Counted from the stretch's first letter, positions 46,322 to 56,044 are shown. The stretch: DNA of 64,000 bases from Halomonas caseinilytica (GCF_001662305.1 NZ_BDEP01000017.1:248001-312000); one strand, 5' to 3'. The notes: generated by a model not told the origin, from the letters alone. Translations and numbers: made by a program.

Positions 46322-47995
46322 TTATTTCGCTGCCGCCTGGGCCTCGCCGCGCAGACGCTTGATCGCCGCGGTGCATTCCATGGCCACCAGGACGGAAGCG
46401 ATCAGCACCACGATATCCAGCCCCAGCAGGAAGTAGTTGCCTGCCTCGTAGAAGCTTCTCAACTGGGCCAACAGCGCCAGCACCGTCACGATCACCAGGA
46501 AGACCAGAGGCACCAGGGTATACCAGACAGGACGCCCCTTGCGCACCAGCATCACCGAGACGACCAGCAGCGTCAGCCCCGCCAGTAGTTGATTGGTGGT
46601 ACCGAACAGCGGCCAGATGATCAGCCCGCCGGAGCCATCGGCGCCAGCCCCGAAGGCCAGGACCAGGCAGCTCCCCACCGCCAGCAGTGTGGCGATCGCC
46701 GGCTTCTTCATCCAGGCCAGGTCATAGATCTCCCCCCATTCCTGGAAGATATAACGCTGCAGCCGTAGGCCAGTATCCATGGTGGTACCGGCGAACAGCG
46801 CCGCCATCACCGTCAGCAGCGTCGCCGCCGTGGCCTCCGGAATACCGATGCCATTATGGATGATGAAGGCACCGCCCTCGACGAAGGCATTCACGCCGCC
46901 CTGGCCGAAGGCATCGTACATTGCCTGCCAGTCACCGAGGCTGGCAAAGCCGGCGGTGGCCGCCAGGATCGCGCCCAGCGCCAGCATGCCTTCGCCGACG
47001 GCACCGAAGTAGCCGACGAAGCGCACATCCTTCTCGTTGTTGAGCTGCTTGGAGGTGGTGCCCGAAGCGACCAGACCATGGAACCCGGAAATGGCGCCGC
47101 AGGCGATGGTCACGAACAACAGCGGGAACAGCGAGGGCGTCCCGGCCGGCACATTGCTGTTGATGCCGGGCGCAACGATCTCGGGGTTGAGCACCGCAAT
47201 CGCGCCGTAAAGGATGATCAGCCCGATGAACAGCTGCAGGCCGTTGATGTAGTCGCGAGGCTGCAAAAGCATCCAGACCGGCAGCAGGGAAGCGATGGCG
47301 GCATAGCCGAACAGGATCAGGATCCATATCGCATTGCCCGGCATGAACCCGACCTCGGCGGGCATATGCACGGGCACCGACGGCCCGATGCCGATCAGCG
47401 CATACAGCGCCAGCACACCCAGCAGCGACACCAGCCCGAGCCCGACGATCCGCCGATAGATCAACTGGCCGATGACCAGTGCCACCAGGATGGCCCCCCA
47501 CACCGGCACCACGGCCGAGGGAAAGTCCATCATCAAGCCGGCGATCACCACCGCGAAGACCGCGTTGACCATCAGCAGCAGCAGGAAGATCACGATCATG
47601 AAGACGCTTCGCGCCCGTGCTCCGACCACCTCGCCGGTAAGCGCTCCCACCGAGCGCGCCCGATTGCGCACGCTGGCCCAGACCGCGCCGGCATCGTGTA
47701 TCCCGGCGAAGAAGATGGTACCCAGCACGACCCAGAGAAAGGCCGGCAGCCAGCCCCAGATCACCGCAATGGCCGGCCCCACGATGGGCGCCGCCCCGGC
47801 GACCGAGGTGAAGTGGTGACCCCAGAGCACGTAGCGATTGGTGGGGACGAAATCGACACCATCCTCGAACTCATGGGCGGGCGTCTGGAAATCGGCGGTC
47901 AGGCGAAAGACCTTTTCGGCGATGAACTTCGAGTAGACGAGATACCCGAGTCCCATCGCGCCAAGGCCCAGGACCAGAAGCAGCACGGCACTCAT
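46322..47995 (-). CDS. cstA: CstA family transporter (carbon starvation / peptide-pyruvate type)
   Basis: The 557-residue protein has about 15 membrane helices and CstA hallmarks: the DGVDFVPTNRYVLWGHHFTS segment after the first helix, then VAGAAPIVGPAIAVIWGWLP, FAGIHDAGAVWAS, and FHGLVASGTTSKQLNNEKD. E. coli CstA (701) and BtsT transport peptides or pyruvate; this shorter form is the type encoded with cory and ArsA-like genes. The substrate is unknown. It is the first gene of the cassette, 14 bases before cory. The 173-base upstream region contains a CATAAT-like -10 but no convincing -35. Confidence 0.9.
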   Translation of the reverse strand: MSAVLLLVLGLGAMGLGYLVYSKFIAEKVFRLTADFQTPAHEFEDGVDFVPTNRYVLWGHHFTSVAGAAPIVGPAIAVIWGWLPAFLWVVLGTIFFAGIHDAGAVWASVRNRARSVGALTGEVVGARARSVFMIVIFLLLLMVNAVFAVVIAGLMMDFPSAVVPVWGAILVALVIGQLIYRRIVGLGLVSLLGVLALYALIGIGPSVPVHMPAEVGFMPGNAIWILILFGYAAIASLLPVWMLLQPRDYINGLQLFIGLIILYGAIAVLNPEIVAPGINSNVPAGTPSLFPLLFVTIACGAISGFHGLVASGTTSKQLNNEKDVRFVGYFGAVGEGMLALGAILAATAGFASLGDWQAMYDAFGQGGVNAFVEGGAFIIHNGIGIPEATAATLLTVMAALFAGTTMDTGLRLQRYIFQEWGEIYDLAWMKKPAIATLLAVGSCLVLAFGAGADGSGGLIIWPLFGTTNQLLAGLTLLVVSVMLVRKGRPVWYTLVPLVFLVIVTVLALLAQLRSFYEAGNYFLLGLDIVVLIASVLVAMECTAAIKRLRGEAQAAAK

Positions 47996-48168
47996 GCGCT
48001 GTTGTCTCCTTGGAACAGGGGGCGGGAATGTGAACGACTATTCATTAGCAAGCTTTGCATTATGCGACGAAACGCCGCGCGAATCCATTGCGCTCACACG
48101 TGGTACGAAGGTAAACCACTGATTTTCACGGGAGACAAGACCAAAGTCGTAGAGCGTGGCGATACCGC

Positions 48169-48846
48169 TTACACCACCGAGAACTCGCCTCCTCGCTCAA
48201 CGGCCCGACGATATGCCTCACGTTCCCGGCAGCGCACCAGGAAGTTCGCCAGGTTCGGCAGCTTCGCGAGGCCACCGCGGCTTTCCAGCGCCAGGATCGG
48301 AAAGCTCATCTGGATATCGGCCGCCGAAAAATGCTCGCCGGCAAACCAGGGCGACTCGGCCAGGGCATCGTTCCAGAATCCCGCCAGCTCGCGCAGCCGT
48401 GGCCCCAGGAAACGCCGCTCGACACCCTTGGCGAACTGTCGCCCCAACGGGCGCATCAAGGCCGGCACCGGCGGTTTGTCCAGCCGCGAGAAGACCAGTC
48501 GCATCACCAACGGCGGCATCGCCGAGCCCTCGGCATGATGCAACCAGAAACGATAATCCTCGCGCGCGTCACTGCCGGCCGGCGGAACCAGCTTCCCCGC
48601 CTCGTCGAAGCGCTCCACCAGGTACTCGAGAATGGCGCCCGATTCGGCCACCGCCCGACCATCGCGACCTTCGTCGGTGATCACCGGCGCCTTGCCCAGC
48701 GGATGCACGTCCTTGAGCGACGCCGGCGCCAGCATCGTCTCGGGATCGCGCCGATAGGTCACGAGCTCATAGTCGACACCGAGTTCCTCGAGACACCAGA
48801 GCACTCGCTGTGAACGCGAGTTTTCCAGATGGTGAACATGAATCAT
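48169..48846 (-). CDS. Glutathione S-transferase family protein
   Basis: The 225-residue protein has an N-terminal thioredoxin-like domain with SRSQRVLWCLEELGVDYELV (Ser and Arg near the glutathione site), PLGKAPVITDEG with the cis-proline and the ESGAILEYLVE motif. The C-terminal domain is helical with FSAADIQMSFPIL, the N-capping motif of GSTs. The natural substrate is not known. It is a single gene, divergent from the response-regulator operon. Confidence 0.88.
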   Translation of the reverse strand: MIHVHHLENSRSQRVLWCLEELGVDYELVTYRRDPETMLAPASLKDVHPLGKAPVITDEGRDGRAVAESGAILEYLVERFDEAGKLVPPAGSDAREDYRFWLHHAEGSAMPPLVMRLVFSRLDKPPVPALMRPLGRQFAKGVERRFLGPRLRELAGFWNDALAESPWFAGEHFSAADIQMSFPILALESRGGLAKLPNLANFLVRCREREAYRRAVERGGEFSVV

Positions 48847-49018
48847 GGAATCCCTCCCTGCTCGAATGCAGTCGCCAGTCTAGATGACACCGGCGGTGCC
48901 GACGACCCCGTGCCTGCCCCGGACGTGTTGGCCCAAGGTCGTCTTTGCCCCACCTGGCGAGGCCACTAGACTGCCCAGAAAGGCCTCGTCAATCACAATG
49001 AAGCAAGAGGAAGTGCGC

Positions 49019-49390
49019 ATGGCCCGTGTGCTGGTGGTCGACGACGAACCCAATATCGTCCTGTCGCTGGAATTTCTGATGGAACAGGCCGGCTTCGAGG
49101 TCACCACCGCCGAGGATGGCGAGACCGCGCTGCGTTTCATCGCCGACGACGCGCCCGACCTGGTGTTGCTCGATATCAGCCTGCCCGGCATCGGGGGCTT
49201 CGAAGTCCTCGAGCGCCTGCGCGGCGATTCCGCTCACCGACATCTGCCGATCATCATGCTCACCGCTCACGGCCGTGAGGTGGAACGCGAGAAGGGCCTG
49301 GCCCTGGGCGCCGATGACTATATCACCAAACCTTTCTCGACCCGGACGCTGGTCGACAAGGTTCGAGCCCTGCTCGACAAGGACGCCTGA
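49019..49390 (+). CDS. Receiver-only response regulator
   Basis: The 123-residue protein is a stand-alone CheY-like receiver: acidic pocket DDE at 8-10, phospho-acceptor D52 in [13 protein letters not shown]82 in IIMLTAHG and K104 in YITKPFS. It has no output domain, so it probably acts by protein contact or phosphotransfer. ATG 49019 has AGAGGA eight bases upstream; ATG 48998 is less well placed. Its stop overlaps the start of the sensor-exonuclease gene by one base, and the likely kinase is encoded two genes later in the same operon. Confidence 0.9.
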   Translation: MARVLVVDDEPNIVLSLEFLMEQAGFEVTTAEDGETALRFIADDAPDLVLLDISLPGIGGFEVLERLRGDSAHRHLPIIMLTAHGREVEREKGLALGADDYITKPFSTRTLVDKVRALLDKDA

Positions 49391-51432
49391 TGGCCTGGCG
49401 CGTATCCGGTCTACCCCGCCGCCAGCGCCTGGTCGGCCTGTGGTTGTTGCTCAGCGGCGCCGGCCTGCTCGGCGGTGCACTCTTCGCCGCCTGGCTGGAC
49501 AGTCTCTACCAGCCCCATGGCATGGCCCGCCTGGTCCTGTGGCTCGGCTGTTTCTCCGGCGGTGCCACCCTGCTCGCCTCGGGCTTCGTGCTCGAACGCA
49601 GGCTGTTCACGCCCTTGCGTCACCTGCAAGGCCAGCTTGCCCGCCTGGCCGCCCATCCCGATGCCCCCGAGGTGTCACCGCCGACAGGCTGGCTGCGCGA
49701 CCTGGGGGCCGACCTGGCTCGCATCCATTCTGCCTGGCAGGAAGACCGCCGACGGCTGGACGATGCCCGCACCGAAGGGGCGCGGGATGCCACACGGGTC
49801 AGCCAGCGGCTCGAAGCCCTGCTGCAGACGCTGGACACTCCCTTGCTGCTCTGCGATCGCCACCACCGCCTGTTGCTCTACAACCAGGCCGCCGAGCGAC
49901 TCTTCGCCGGTCACCCGGGCCTGGGGCTGGGCAAAGCCCTCGGTGACCTGTTGCCGACGAAGGGCCTCGCCGAGATCATGGCGACATTGTCCGAGCATGG
50001 TGGCTGTCGCGAAGTATTGATCCCGCATGACGAGCACTGGCTGCATGTCGATCTGCGGCGGCTCACCAGCGACGAGACCCTGCTGACGCTCACCGACGCC
50101 ACCACCACCTGGGCGCGCGAATTCGGCCCCCAGGCCGACGTCGATCGCCTTCTGCCGGCGCTGCGCCGCCATGGCGCCGGCCTGATCAGCGCCGCCGATG
50201 CCCTCGCACACCTCCCACGCGACGACTCCCCCGAACTACGTCGGCGACTGGAAACCGTCATCGATGAGGAAGGCGACGCACTGGGCGCCAGCCTGGAACG
50301 CCTGGGTGAAGCCCATGACGCCCTGCGTCGCCAGGGCGAGCGTCTGGTGCCGCTCTGGTCCAACGACCTCTGGTCGGCCCTGGACGAACGGTTGACCACA
50401 CCGACCATCACGCCCGTGGGCATGCCGGCCTGGCTCAAGGGCGATGCGCCGGTGCTGCTCGAGGCACTCGCCGGCTTGCTCGAGACGCTCGCCGAACATA
50501 CGGGCCTTGCCGAATTCGACGGCGAGCTGTGTCTCGGCAACCACCGGGTCTACCTGGACATCTGCTGGCAAGGTGAGACACTGCCCCATCGCCGTCTGGA
50601 AGACTGGCGACATCGGCGCCTCGAACGCCTCCCTCATTCCCCCAGTGTCGAGGATGTACTGCGCCAGCATGCCAGTGATGTCTGGAGCCTTTCCGACGGT
50701 AACGGGGCAAGGTTGCGCCTGCCCTTGCCGGCGCTGCCCCGGACCGGAGCGCCTCGCCAGGCCATTCCACCGCGCCCGGAATTTCACGATTTCGATATCG
50801 CCAACCTGCCGGCCCCGGATATCGAACGCGCCCACCACGCCTTGCATGAACTCGAGATCGTTGCTTTCGACACCGAGACCACCGGCCTGGCCTTGCGCGA
50901 GGGAGACCGACTCATCAGTCTCGGCGCCTGCCGTATCGTCAATGGCCGGCTCCTGGCCGACGAGACCTTCGAGCAGCACGTCGATCCCTGCCGGCCGATT
51001 CCGCCGGCCAGCACCGCCATCCATGGCCTGAGCGACCGGGATGTCGCGGGAGCGCCGACGGCCGATCAGGTCCTGCCGCGCTTTCGCGACTATATCGGTA
51101 ACGCTGTTCTGCTGGCCCATAACGCCGCCTTCGACATGCTGGCCATCCAGACCGGCGCCGCCGATTTCGACATGCCGATAATCGATACCCTCCTGCTTTC
51201 GCGCGCCCTCGACCCCGGCCTCGACGGCCACGACCTCGATACCCTGGCGGCGCGTTACGGCCTGCGCTTTGCCCCCGGCACCCGCCACACCGCCCTGGGC
51301 GATGCCAGGGTAACCGCCCGACTATGGCTGGCCTTGAGGCGTCGACTCGAGGCCCGTGGCATCGAGAGCCTGTCGGATGCGCTGGCCTTCCAGGCGACGG
51401 CCCTCGATCGGGAGGATGCCTGCACCCCATGA
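49390..51432 (+). CDS. Membrane sensor protein fused to a DnaQ-type 3'-5' exonuclease
   Basis: The 680-residue protein has two membrane helices (about 14-36 and 44-66), a HAMP-like linker and coiled coil to about 140, then a PAS-like domain (LLQTLDTPLLLCDRHHRLLLY, 145-260). A middle region (about 265-470) resembles a decayed histidine kinase but has no H-box. From about 487 it has a DEDDh exonuclease with ExoI FDTETTGLAL (D494), ExoII LLAHNAAFDMLA and ExoIII HTALGDARVTARL, all intact. The exonuclease domain is like DNA polymerase III epsilon, but membrane anchorage excludes a normal proofreading role. It overlaps its neighbours by 1 and 4 bases. Confidence 0.85.
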   Translation: MAWRVSGLPRRQRLVGLWLLLSGAGLLGGALFAAWLDSLYQPHGMARLVLWLGCFSGGATLLASGFVLERRLFTPLRHLQGQLARLAAHPDAPEVSPPTGWLRDLGADLARIHSAWQEDRRRLDDARTEGARDATRVSQRLEALLQTLDTPLLLCDRHHRLLLYNQAAERLFAGHPGLGLGKALGDLLPTKGLAEIMATLSEHGGCREVLIPHDEHWLHVDLRRLTSDETLLTLTDATTTWAREFGPQADVDRLLPALRRHGAGLISAADALAHLPRDDSPELRRRLETVIDEEGDALGASLERLGEAHDALRRQGERLVPLWSNDLWSALDERLTTPTITPVGMPAWLKGDAPVLLEALAGLLETLAEHTGLAEFDGELCLGNHRVYLDICWQGETLPHRRLEDWRHRRLERLPHSPSVEDVLRQHASDVWSLSDGNGARLRLPLPALPRTGAPRQAIPPRPEFHDFDIANLPAPDIERAHHALHELEIVAFDTETTGLALREGDRLISLGACRIVNGRLLADETFEQHVDPCRPIPPASTAIHGLSDRDVAGAPTADQVLPRFRDYIGNAVLLAHNAAFDMLAIQTGAADFDMPIIDTLLLSRALDPGLDGHDLDTLAARYGLRFAPGTRHTALGDARVTARLWLALRRRLEARGIESLSDALAFQATALDREDACTP

Positions 51433-51614
51433 ATGCCCCGCGCCGAAAGGAGCGTCTCGTCGCCCTGATCGCCCTGGCCACGACGCTGTTCACGCCGCCG
51501 CTGCTACTGATCGCCGATCGTCTGGAGGGCGGTCTACCGCTCTATCTGTTCCTGGCCTGGGGCATCGTCATCGCCATGATGGCCTGTTTGATGGAAGATC
51601 GGCGCGGGGAGTGA
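51429..51614 (+). CDS. Small two-helix membrane protein
   Basis: The 61-residue protein begins MNAPRRKERLVALIALATTL and has two hydrophobic helices separated by a short polar loop (LIADRLEGGLPLYLF), ending in a charged tail MEDRRGE. ATG 51429 overlaps the stop of the exonuclease fusion (ATGA), and the symporter-kinase follows six bases after its stop. Small two-helix proteins (DUF4212/YjcH type) commonly precede sodium/solute symporters, and this occupies the same place. It may stabilise the symporter domain; inferred from context. Confidence 0.75.
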   Translation: MNAPRRKERLVALIALATTLFTPPLLLIADRLEGGLPLYLFLAWGIVIAMMACLMEDRRGE

Positions 51615-51620
51615 AGGTCC

Positions 51621-54371
51621 ATGAGAGACGATGTCGTGGTCCTGGCGATCGCCTTCGGATATCTGGCGCTGCTCTTCGTCATCGCCGCCTGGGGGGATCG
51701 ACGCGCCGAGCAAGGGCGCTCGGTCATCGGCTCCCCTACCGTCTATGCCTTGTCCATTGCCGTCTACTGTACCGCCTGGACCTTCTACGGCAGCGTCGGC
51801 CGAGCCGCCGAAGCCGGGCCGGGCTTTCTGCTGATCTACCTGGGGCCGACGCTGGCGATGTTCATGGGGCCACTGGTGATCCGCAAGATGGTGCGCATCG
51901 CCGCCACCCATCGCATCACCTCCATCGCCGACTTCATCAGCGCCCGCTACGGAAAGAGTACCGGCCTCGGTGCGCTGGTCGCTCTGATCGCCCTGATCGG
52001 TACCACGCCCTACATCGCCCTGCAGCTCAAGGCCATCACGCTGAGCCATGCGATGCTGGTCGACTACGCACCTGAAGGTTCCATGGCCACCGCCGAGACG
52101 AGTTTCTGGGCCGACCGCTCCTTCTGGGTGGCATTGGTGCTGGCCGTATTCATCATTCTCTTCGGGACTCGCCACCTGGACGCCAGCGAACGCCATGAGG
52201 GCATGGTCGCCGCCATCGCCTTCGAATCGCTGGTCAAGCTTGCCGCCTTTCTAGCAGTGGGCATCTTCACCGTTTTCGTGCTCTATCAGGGACCGGCCGA
52301 CCTCTTCAGGCAAGTTGCCGCCACGCCGGCCCTCACCGAAGCCCTGAGTCTGTCGTCGGTTCCTGGCGGTGCGCTCGGCTGGGTGGGCATGCTGGTACTG
52401 GCCTTCCTGGCCTTTCTCGGTCTGCCACGTCAGTTCCAGGTGCTGGTGGTGGAGAATGTCGACGAACGGCACATCCAGCGTGCCGCCTGGTTGTTTCCCC
52501 TCTACCTGCTGGTCATCAATCTGTTCGTGATCCCCATCGCCATGGCCGGCCTGCTCGGAGGCGCCGGCGAGGATCCGGACAGCTTCGTGCTGACCCTGCC
52601 CATGGCGGCGGGCGTCGATGGCCTGCCGGTACTGGTCTTCATCGGCGGCCTCTCGGCGGCCACCGGCATGATGATCGTCGAGACCATTGCCTTGTCGACC
52701 ATGGTCAGCAACCAACTGGTCATGCCCTTGCTGCTGCGTTCACGGCGCCTGCACCGCAGCCACTCGGGGTCCCTGGCCAACCGCGTGCTGGGCATTCGCC
52801 GCATTGCCATCCTCGGCATCCTACTGCTCGGCTACAGCTACCACGCCTTGATCGGCGATGCCTACAGCCTGGTCACCATCGGCCTAGTGTCCTTCGCCGC
52901 GGTCGCGCAGTTCACGCCCGCCCTGCTGATCGGTCTCTACTGGCGCGGCGCCAATCGACTCGGCGCGGGACTCGGCATGTCCGCCGGCATCCTGGTCTGG
53001 GCCTGGACCCTGCTGATCCCTGGCTTCGCCCAATCGGGCTGGCTGAATGCCGACTTTCTGGCCCAGGGCCCCTTCGGCATCGCCTGGTTGCGCCCTTATG
53101 CGCTATTCGGACTGGAAGGCTGGGACATCTACACCCATTCCCTGCTCTGGAGTCTTCTCGCCAACATCGGCCTGCTGGTCGGGGTCTCGCTGTTCAGCCG
53201 CGCCTCGCCGCTGGAACAGGCCCAGGCCGCCTTGTTCACCGAAGCGCTTCATCCACGGCTCGACCAGAGCTCGCTATGGCGCGGACATACCCTGCGAGGT
53301 GAGCTGCGCGCCTTGCTCGACCGCTACCTCGGCACCACTGCGGCCCAGCGCGTCTTCGCCGACCATGCGCCCGACGATGACGACCAGTCGGCCTCCACAG
53401 CCCTGGTCGCCCGGGCCGAACAGGCCCTGGCCGGCGCCCTGGGCAACGCCTCGGCCCGAGTGCTGATCGATTCGGTGGTTCGCGGCGAGGCACTGGATCT
53501 GGACTCGATCCTGCGCATCCTCGATACCACCTCCGAAACCCTGGAGATGAACCGCCGTCTCGAGCAGAAATCCCGGGAGCTTGCCCGCATCGGGCAGGAG
53601 CTGCGCGAGGCGAATGCCCGCCTGCGTGAGCTCGACCGCCTCAAGGACGAGTTCGTGGCCATGGTCAGTCATGAGCTGCGCACGCCCCTGACCTCGATCC
53701 GCGCCTTCGCCGAGATACTCCGCGACAATCACGAACTTCCCCAGCAGCGTCGCGAACATTTCCTGGATGTCGTGGTAAGGGAAAGCCAGCGACTGTCACG
53801 CCTGATCGAGGAGATCCTCGACCTGGCTCGCCTGGAAAGCGGCCGCCTACCCCTGGAGCCGCAGCGGCTGGATCTGGTGACCCTGACCCGCCAGGCCATG
53901 GAGGCGATACACCGCCCTCTGGAGAAACGCGGCATCGCGCTGACGTCCTGTTTCGAGGTCGACAGCGCCGAGGTGATCGGCGACCCGGATCGCCTGGAAC
54001 AGGTGATCATCAACCTGATCGACAATGCCGGCAAGTTCGCCGATCCCCACGCTCCCCGGGTCTCGCTGCACCTGGCACAACACCGGCAGGGCTTCCGTCT
54101 CGCTGTCTCCGACAACGGCACGGGTATCGACGAAGCCGAGCGCGAACGGGTCTTCGAGAAATTCCACCAGCTTCCCCATGCCGACACCACGCGAAGCAGG
54201 CCGCGCGGCAGCGGACTTGGCCTGCCCATAAGCCGCGGGATCGTCGCCCATCTGGGCGGTCGGCTATGGATCGAGGACGCTTCCGACCTCAGTGGTGCTT
54301 GCCTGGTGATGGAACTGCCGGAGGCACCGCACGAGGTCGACGATCTGTCTGGCAGCAACGCCGATGACTAG
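51621..54371 (+). CDS. Sodium/solute symporter-STAC-histidine kinase hybrid (CbrA type)
   Basis: The 916-residue protein has an N-terminal SLC5/SSS transporter domain of about 13 helices (residues 5-530; STVYALS-like start, GLPRQFQVLVVENVDERHIQ), and a STAC domain (about 545-620; LRALLDRYLGTTAAQRVF). A coiled coil leads straight to the kinase core: H-box MVSHELRTPLTSI with H684, N-box INLIDNAGKF, and G-boxes DNGTGID and GSGLGLPIS. No PAS domain is seen between STAC and the H-box. Relatives CbrA and CrbS couple nutrient transport or sensing to gene control. Ligand unknown. The receiver protein encoded at 49.0 kb is the likely partner. Confidence 0.92.
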   Translation: MRDDVVVLAIAFGYLALLFVIAAWGDRRAEQGRSVIGSPTVYALSIAVYCTAWTFYGSVGRAAEAGPGFLLIYLGPTLAMFMGPLVIRKMVRIAATHRITSIADFISARYGKSTGLGALVALIALIGTTPYIALQLKAITLSHAMLVDYAPEGSMATAETSFWADRSFWVALVLAVFIILFGTRHLDASERHEGMVAAIAFESLVKLAAFLAVGIFTVFVLYQGPADLFRQVAATPALTEALSLSSVPGGALGWVGMLVLAFLAFLGLPRQFQVLVVENVDERHIQRAAWLFPLYLLVINLFVIPIAMAGLLGGAGEDPDSFVLTLPMAAGVDGLPVLVFIGGLSAATGMMIVETIALSTMVSNQLVMPLLLRSRRLHRSHSGSLANRVLGIRRIAILGILLLGYSYHALIGDAYSLVTIGLVSFAAVAQFTPALLIGLYWRGANRLGAGLGMSAGILVWAWTLLIPGFAQSGWLNADFLAQGPFGIAWLRPYALFGLEGWDIYTHSLLWSLLANIGLLVGVSLFSRASPLEQAQAALFTEALHPRLDQSSLWRGHTLRGELRALLDRYLGTTAAQRVFADHAPDDDDQSASTALVARAEQALAGALGNASARVLIDSVVRGEALDLDSILRILDTTSETLEMNRRLEQKSRELARIGQELREANARLRELDRLKDEFVAMVSHELRTPLTSIRAFAEILRDNHELPQQRREHFLDVVVRESQRLSRLIEEILDLARLESGRLPLEPQRLDLVTLTRQAMEAIHRPLEKRGIALTSCFEVDSAEVIGDPDRLEQVIINLIDNAGKFADPHAPRVSLHLAQHRQGFRLAVSDNGTGIDEAERERVFEKFHQLPHADTTRSRPRGSGLGLPISRGIVAHLGGRLWIEDASDLSGACLVMELPEAPHEVDDLSGSNADD

Positions 54372-54432
54372 TCATGTCGAGGGCTAGGCGTGTCGATGCC
54401 TCGCCCGACGGACATCATGACGGGCAGGAACG

Positions 54433-54460
54433 AAAAACGGCGCCACCAGGGCGCCGTTTC
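54433..54460. terminator. Bidirectional terminator between the symporter-kinase gene and hlyU
   Basis: AAACGGCGCC (54435-54444) and GGCGCCGTTT (54450-54459) form a ten-base perfect stem with a five-base loop. On the minus strand the stem is followed by more T residues (five in all before CG), giving a standard terminator for argG-hlyU. On the plus strand the T run is three long, so it may also end the sensor operon, whose stop is 62 bases upstream. Confidence 0.75.
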
Positions 54461-54487
54461 TCATCGCAGGACAATGCGAGCGTCAAG

Positions 54488-54802
54488 CTAGCGCGCGTCA
54501 TCGAACAGGGCATCACCCAGCTCGTCGATCAAGCGCTCGGCCTTGCTGATCATCAAGGCATCGCAGGCTTCCCGACCGGGGACCACATCGGAGCGCTCGA
54601 AACGCTGCTCGCGTGGCTCGCCGCCCTCCGAGGCCGGCTTGCGAATCCAGCCGCTGACGCGGAACTGCCCGCCCACATCCTCGGGCTGGGACACGATCAC
54701 ATAGCCCTTGTACTCCACCGGCTCGCCCTCGACGGACGTCGATCCGGTGCGGGACTCCCTCGCTCCCCCGCCGAACAGGCCGGATAACAGTTTCTTCAGC
54801 AT
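54488..54802 (-). CDS. HlyU family protein
   Basis: The 104-residue protein starts with a short hydrophobic segment (MLKKLLSGLFGGG) and contains the HlyU family core VEYKGYVIVSQPEDVGGQFRV and SGWIRKP, ending with a helix rich in acidic residues. The family is named after a Vibrio haemolysin regulator, but many members, including this form, have no established role and should not be read as virulence genes. A GGGAG site lies upstream of ATG 54802. It follows argG by 21 bases and likely shares its transcript and terminator. Confidence 0.8.
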   Translation of the reverse strand: MLKKLLSGLFGGGARESRTGSTSVEGEPVEYKGYVIVSQPEDVGGQFRVSGWIRKPASEGGEPREQRFERSDVVPGREACDALMISKAERLIDELGDALFDDAR

Positions 54803-54823
54803 GACGCTCTCCCTCGACGTCGC

Positions 54824-56044
54824 TCAGTCCTGCTGTCGGCCCTTGCCCGCCGCAATCCGCAGCCGCAACGCATTGAGCTTGATGAAACCTTCGGCATCCT
54901 TCTGATCGTAGGCGCCGGCATCGTCCTCGAAGGTCGCGATGGACTCGTCGAACAACGAGGCATCGGAACGGCGGCCGGCCACAGTGGCATTGCCCTTGTA
55001 GAGCTTCATGCGCACCACGCCGGAGACGTGCTTCTGAGTCTCGTCGATGGCGGCCTGCAGGGCACGACGCTCCGGGCTCCACCAGTAACCGTTGTAGATC
55101 ACCTCGGCGTACTTGGGCATCAGCTCGTCCTTGAGATGAGCCTCTTCGCGGTCGAGGGTGAGCGACTCGATGGCACGGTGGGCCCGCAGCATGATGGTGC
55201 CCCCGGGGGTCTCGTAGCAGCCGCGCGATTTCATGCCCACATAACGGTTCTCGACGATGTCGAGACGGCCGATGCCGTTGTCGCCACCCAGCTGGTTGAG
55301 CTTCGACAGCACCTCATGGGGCCGCATCGGCTCGCCGTCGATGGCCACGATGTCGCCCCGCTCGAAGGTCAGCTCCACATAGGTGGGCTTGTCCGGAGCG
55401 GCTTCCGGCGACACGCTCCAGCGCCACATGTCCTCCTCGGCCTCGACCCAAGGATCCTCGAGGTTGCCGCCCTCATAGGAAATGTGCAGCAGGTTGGCAT
55501 CCATGGAGTACGGCGACTTCTTTTTCTGGCTGGAGAAGTCCACCGGGATATCATGCTGCTGGCAGTAGGCCATCAGCTTCTCGCGGGAATTGAGGTCCCA
55601 CTCGCGCCACGGCGCGATCACCTTGACGCCGGGCTTGAGCGCATAGGCGCCCAGCTCGAAGCGCACCTGGTCGTTGCCTTTGCCGGTGGCCCCGTGGGAG
55701 ATGGCATCGGCGCCGGTCTGATTGGCGATCTCGACCAGTCGCTTGGTGATCAGAGGGCGCGCGATGGAGGTACCCAACAGGTACTCGCCCTCATAGATGG
55801 TGTTGGCACGGAACATCGGATAGACATAGTCGCGCACGAACTCTTCGCGCAGATCCTCGATGTAGATCTCCTCGACGCCCAGCGCCTGGGCCTTGGCACG
55901 CGCGGGCTCGACTTCCTCGCCCTGGCCGATGTCGGCAGTGAAGGTCACCACCTCGCAGTCGTAGGTCTCTTGCAACCACTTGACGATGACGGATGTGTCC
56001 AGGCCGCCGGAATAGGCGAGCACGACCTTCTTGACATCGGACAT
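54824..56044 (-). CDS. argG: Argininosuccinate synthase
   Basis: Joins citrulline and aspartate with ATP to make argininosuccinate, the penultimate arginine step. The 406-residue protein has the N-type ATP motif [15 protein letters not shown] at 10-24, the [15 protein letters not shown] citrulline/ATP segment, and the [17 protein letters not shown] and YETPGGTIM motifs. It is the short argininosuccinate synthase form. argF, for the preceding step, lies about 1.5 kb away on the other strand, so the two are near but not co-transcribed. Confidence 0.97.
   Translation of the reverse strand: MSDVKKVVLAYSGGLDTSVIVKWLQETYDCEVVTFTADIGQGEEVEPARAKAQALGVEEIYIEDLREEFVRDYVYPMFRANTIYEGEYLLGTSIARPLITKRLVEIANQTGADAISHGATGKGNDQVRFELGAYALKPGVKVIAPWREWDLNSREKLMAYCQQHDIPVDFSSQKKKSPYSMDANLLHISYEGGNLEDPWVEAEEDMWRWSVSPEAAPDKPTYVELTFERGDIVAIDGEPMRPHEVLSKLNQLGGDNGIGRLDIVENRYVGMKSRGCYETPGGTIMLRAHRAIESLTLDREEAHLKDELMPKYAEVIYNGYWWSPERRALQAAIDETQKHVSGVVRMKLYKGNATVAGRRSDASLFDESIATFEDDAGAYDQKDAEGFIKLNALRLRIAAGKGRQQD

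Noticed and set aside
48000-48120. TGTGA half-sites upstream of cstA, considered as a CRP site because E. coli cstA is CRP-activated.
   Set aside because: Neither half-site has a matching TCACA at the right spacing.
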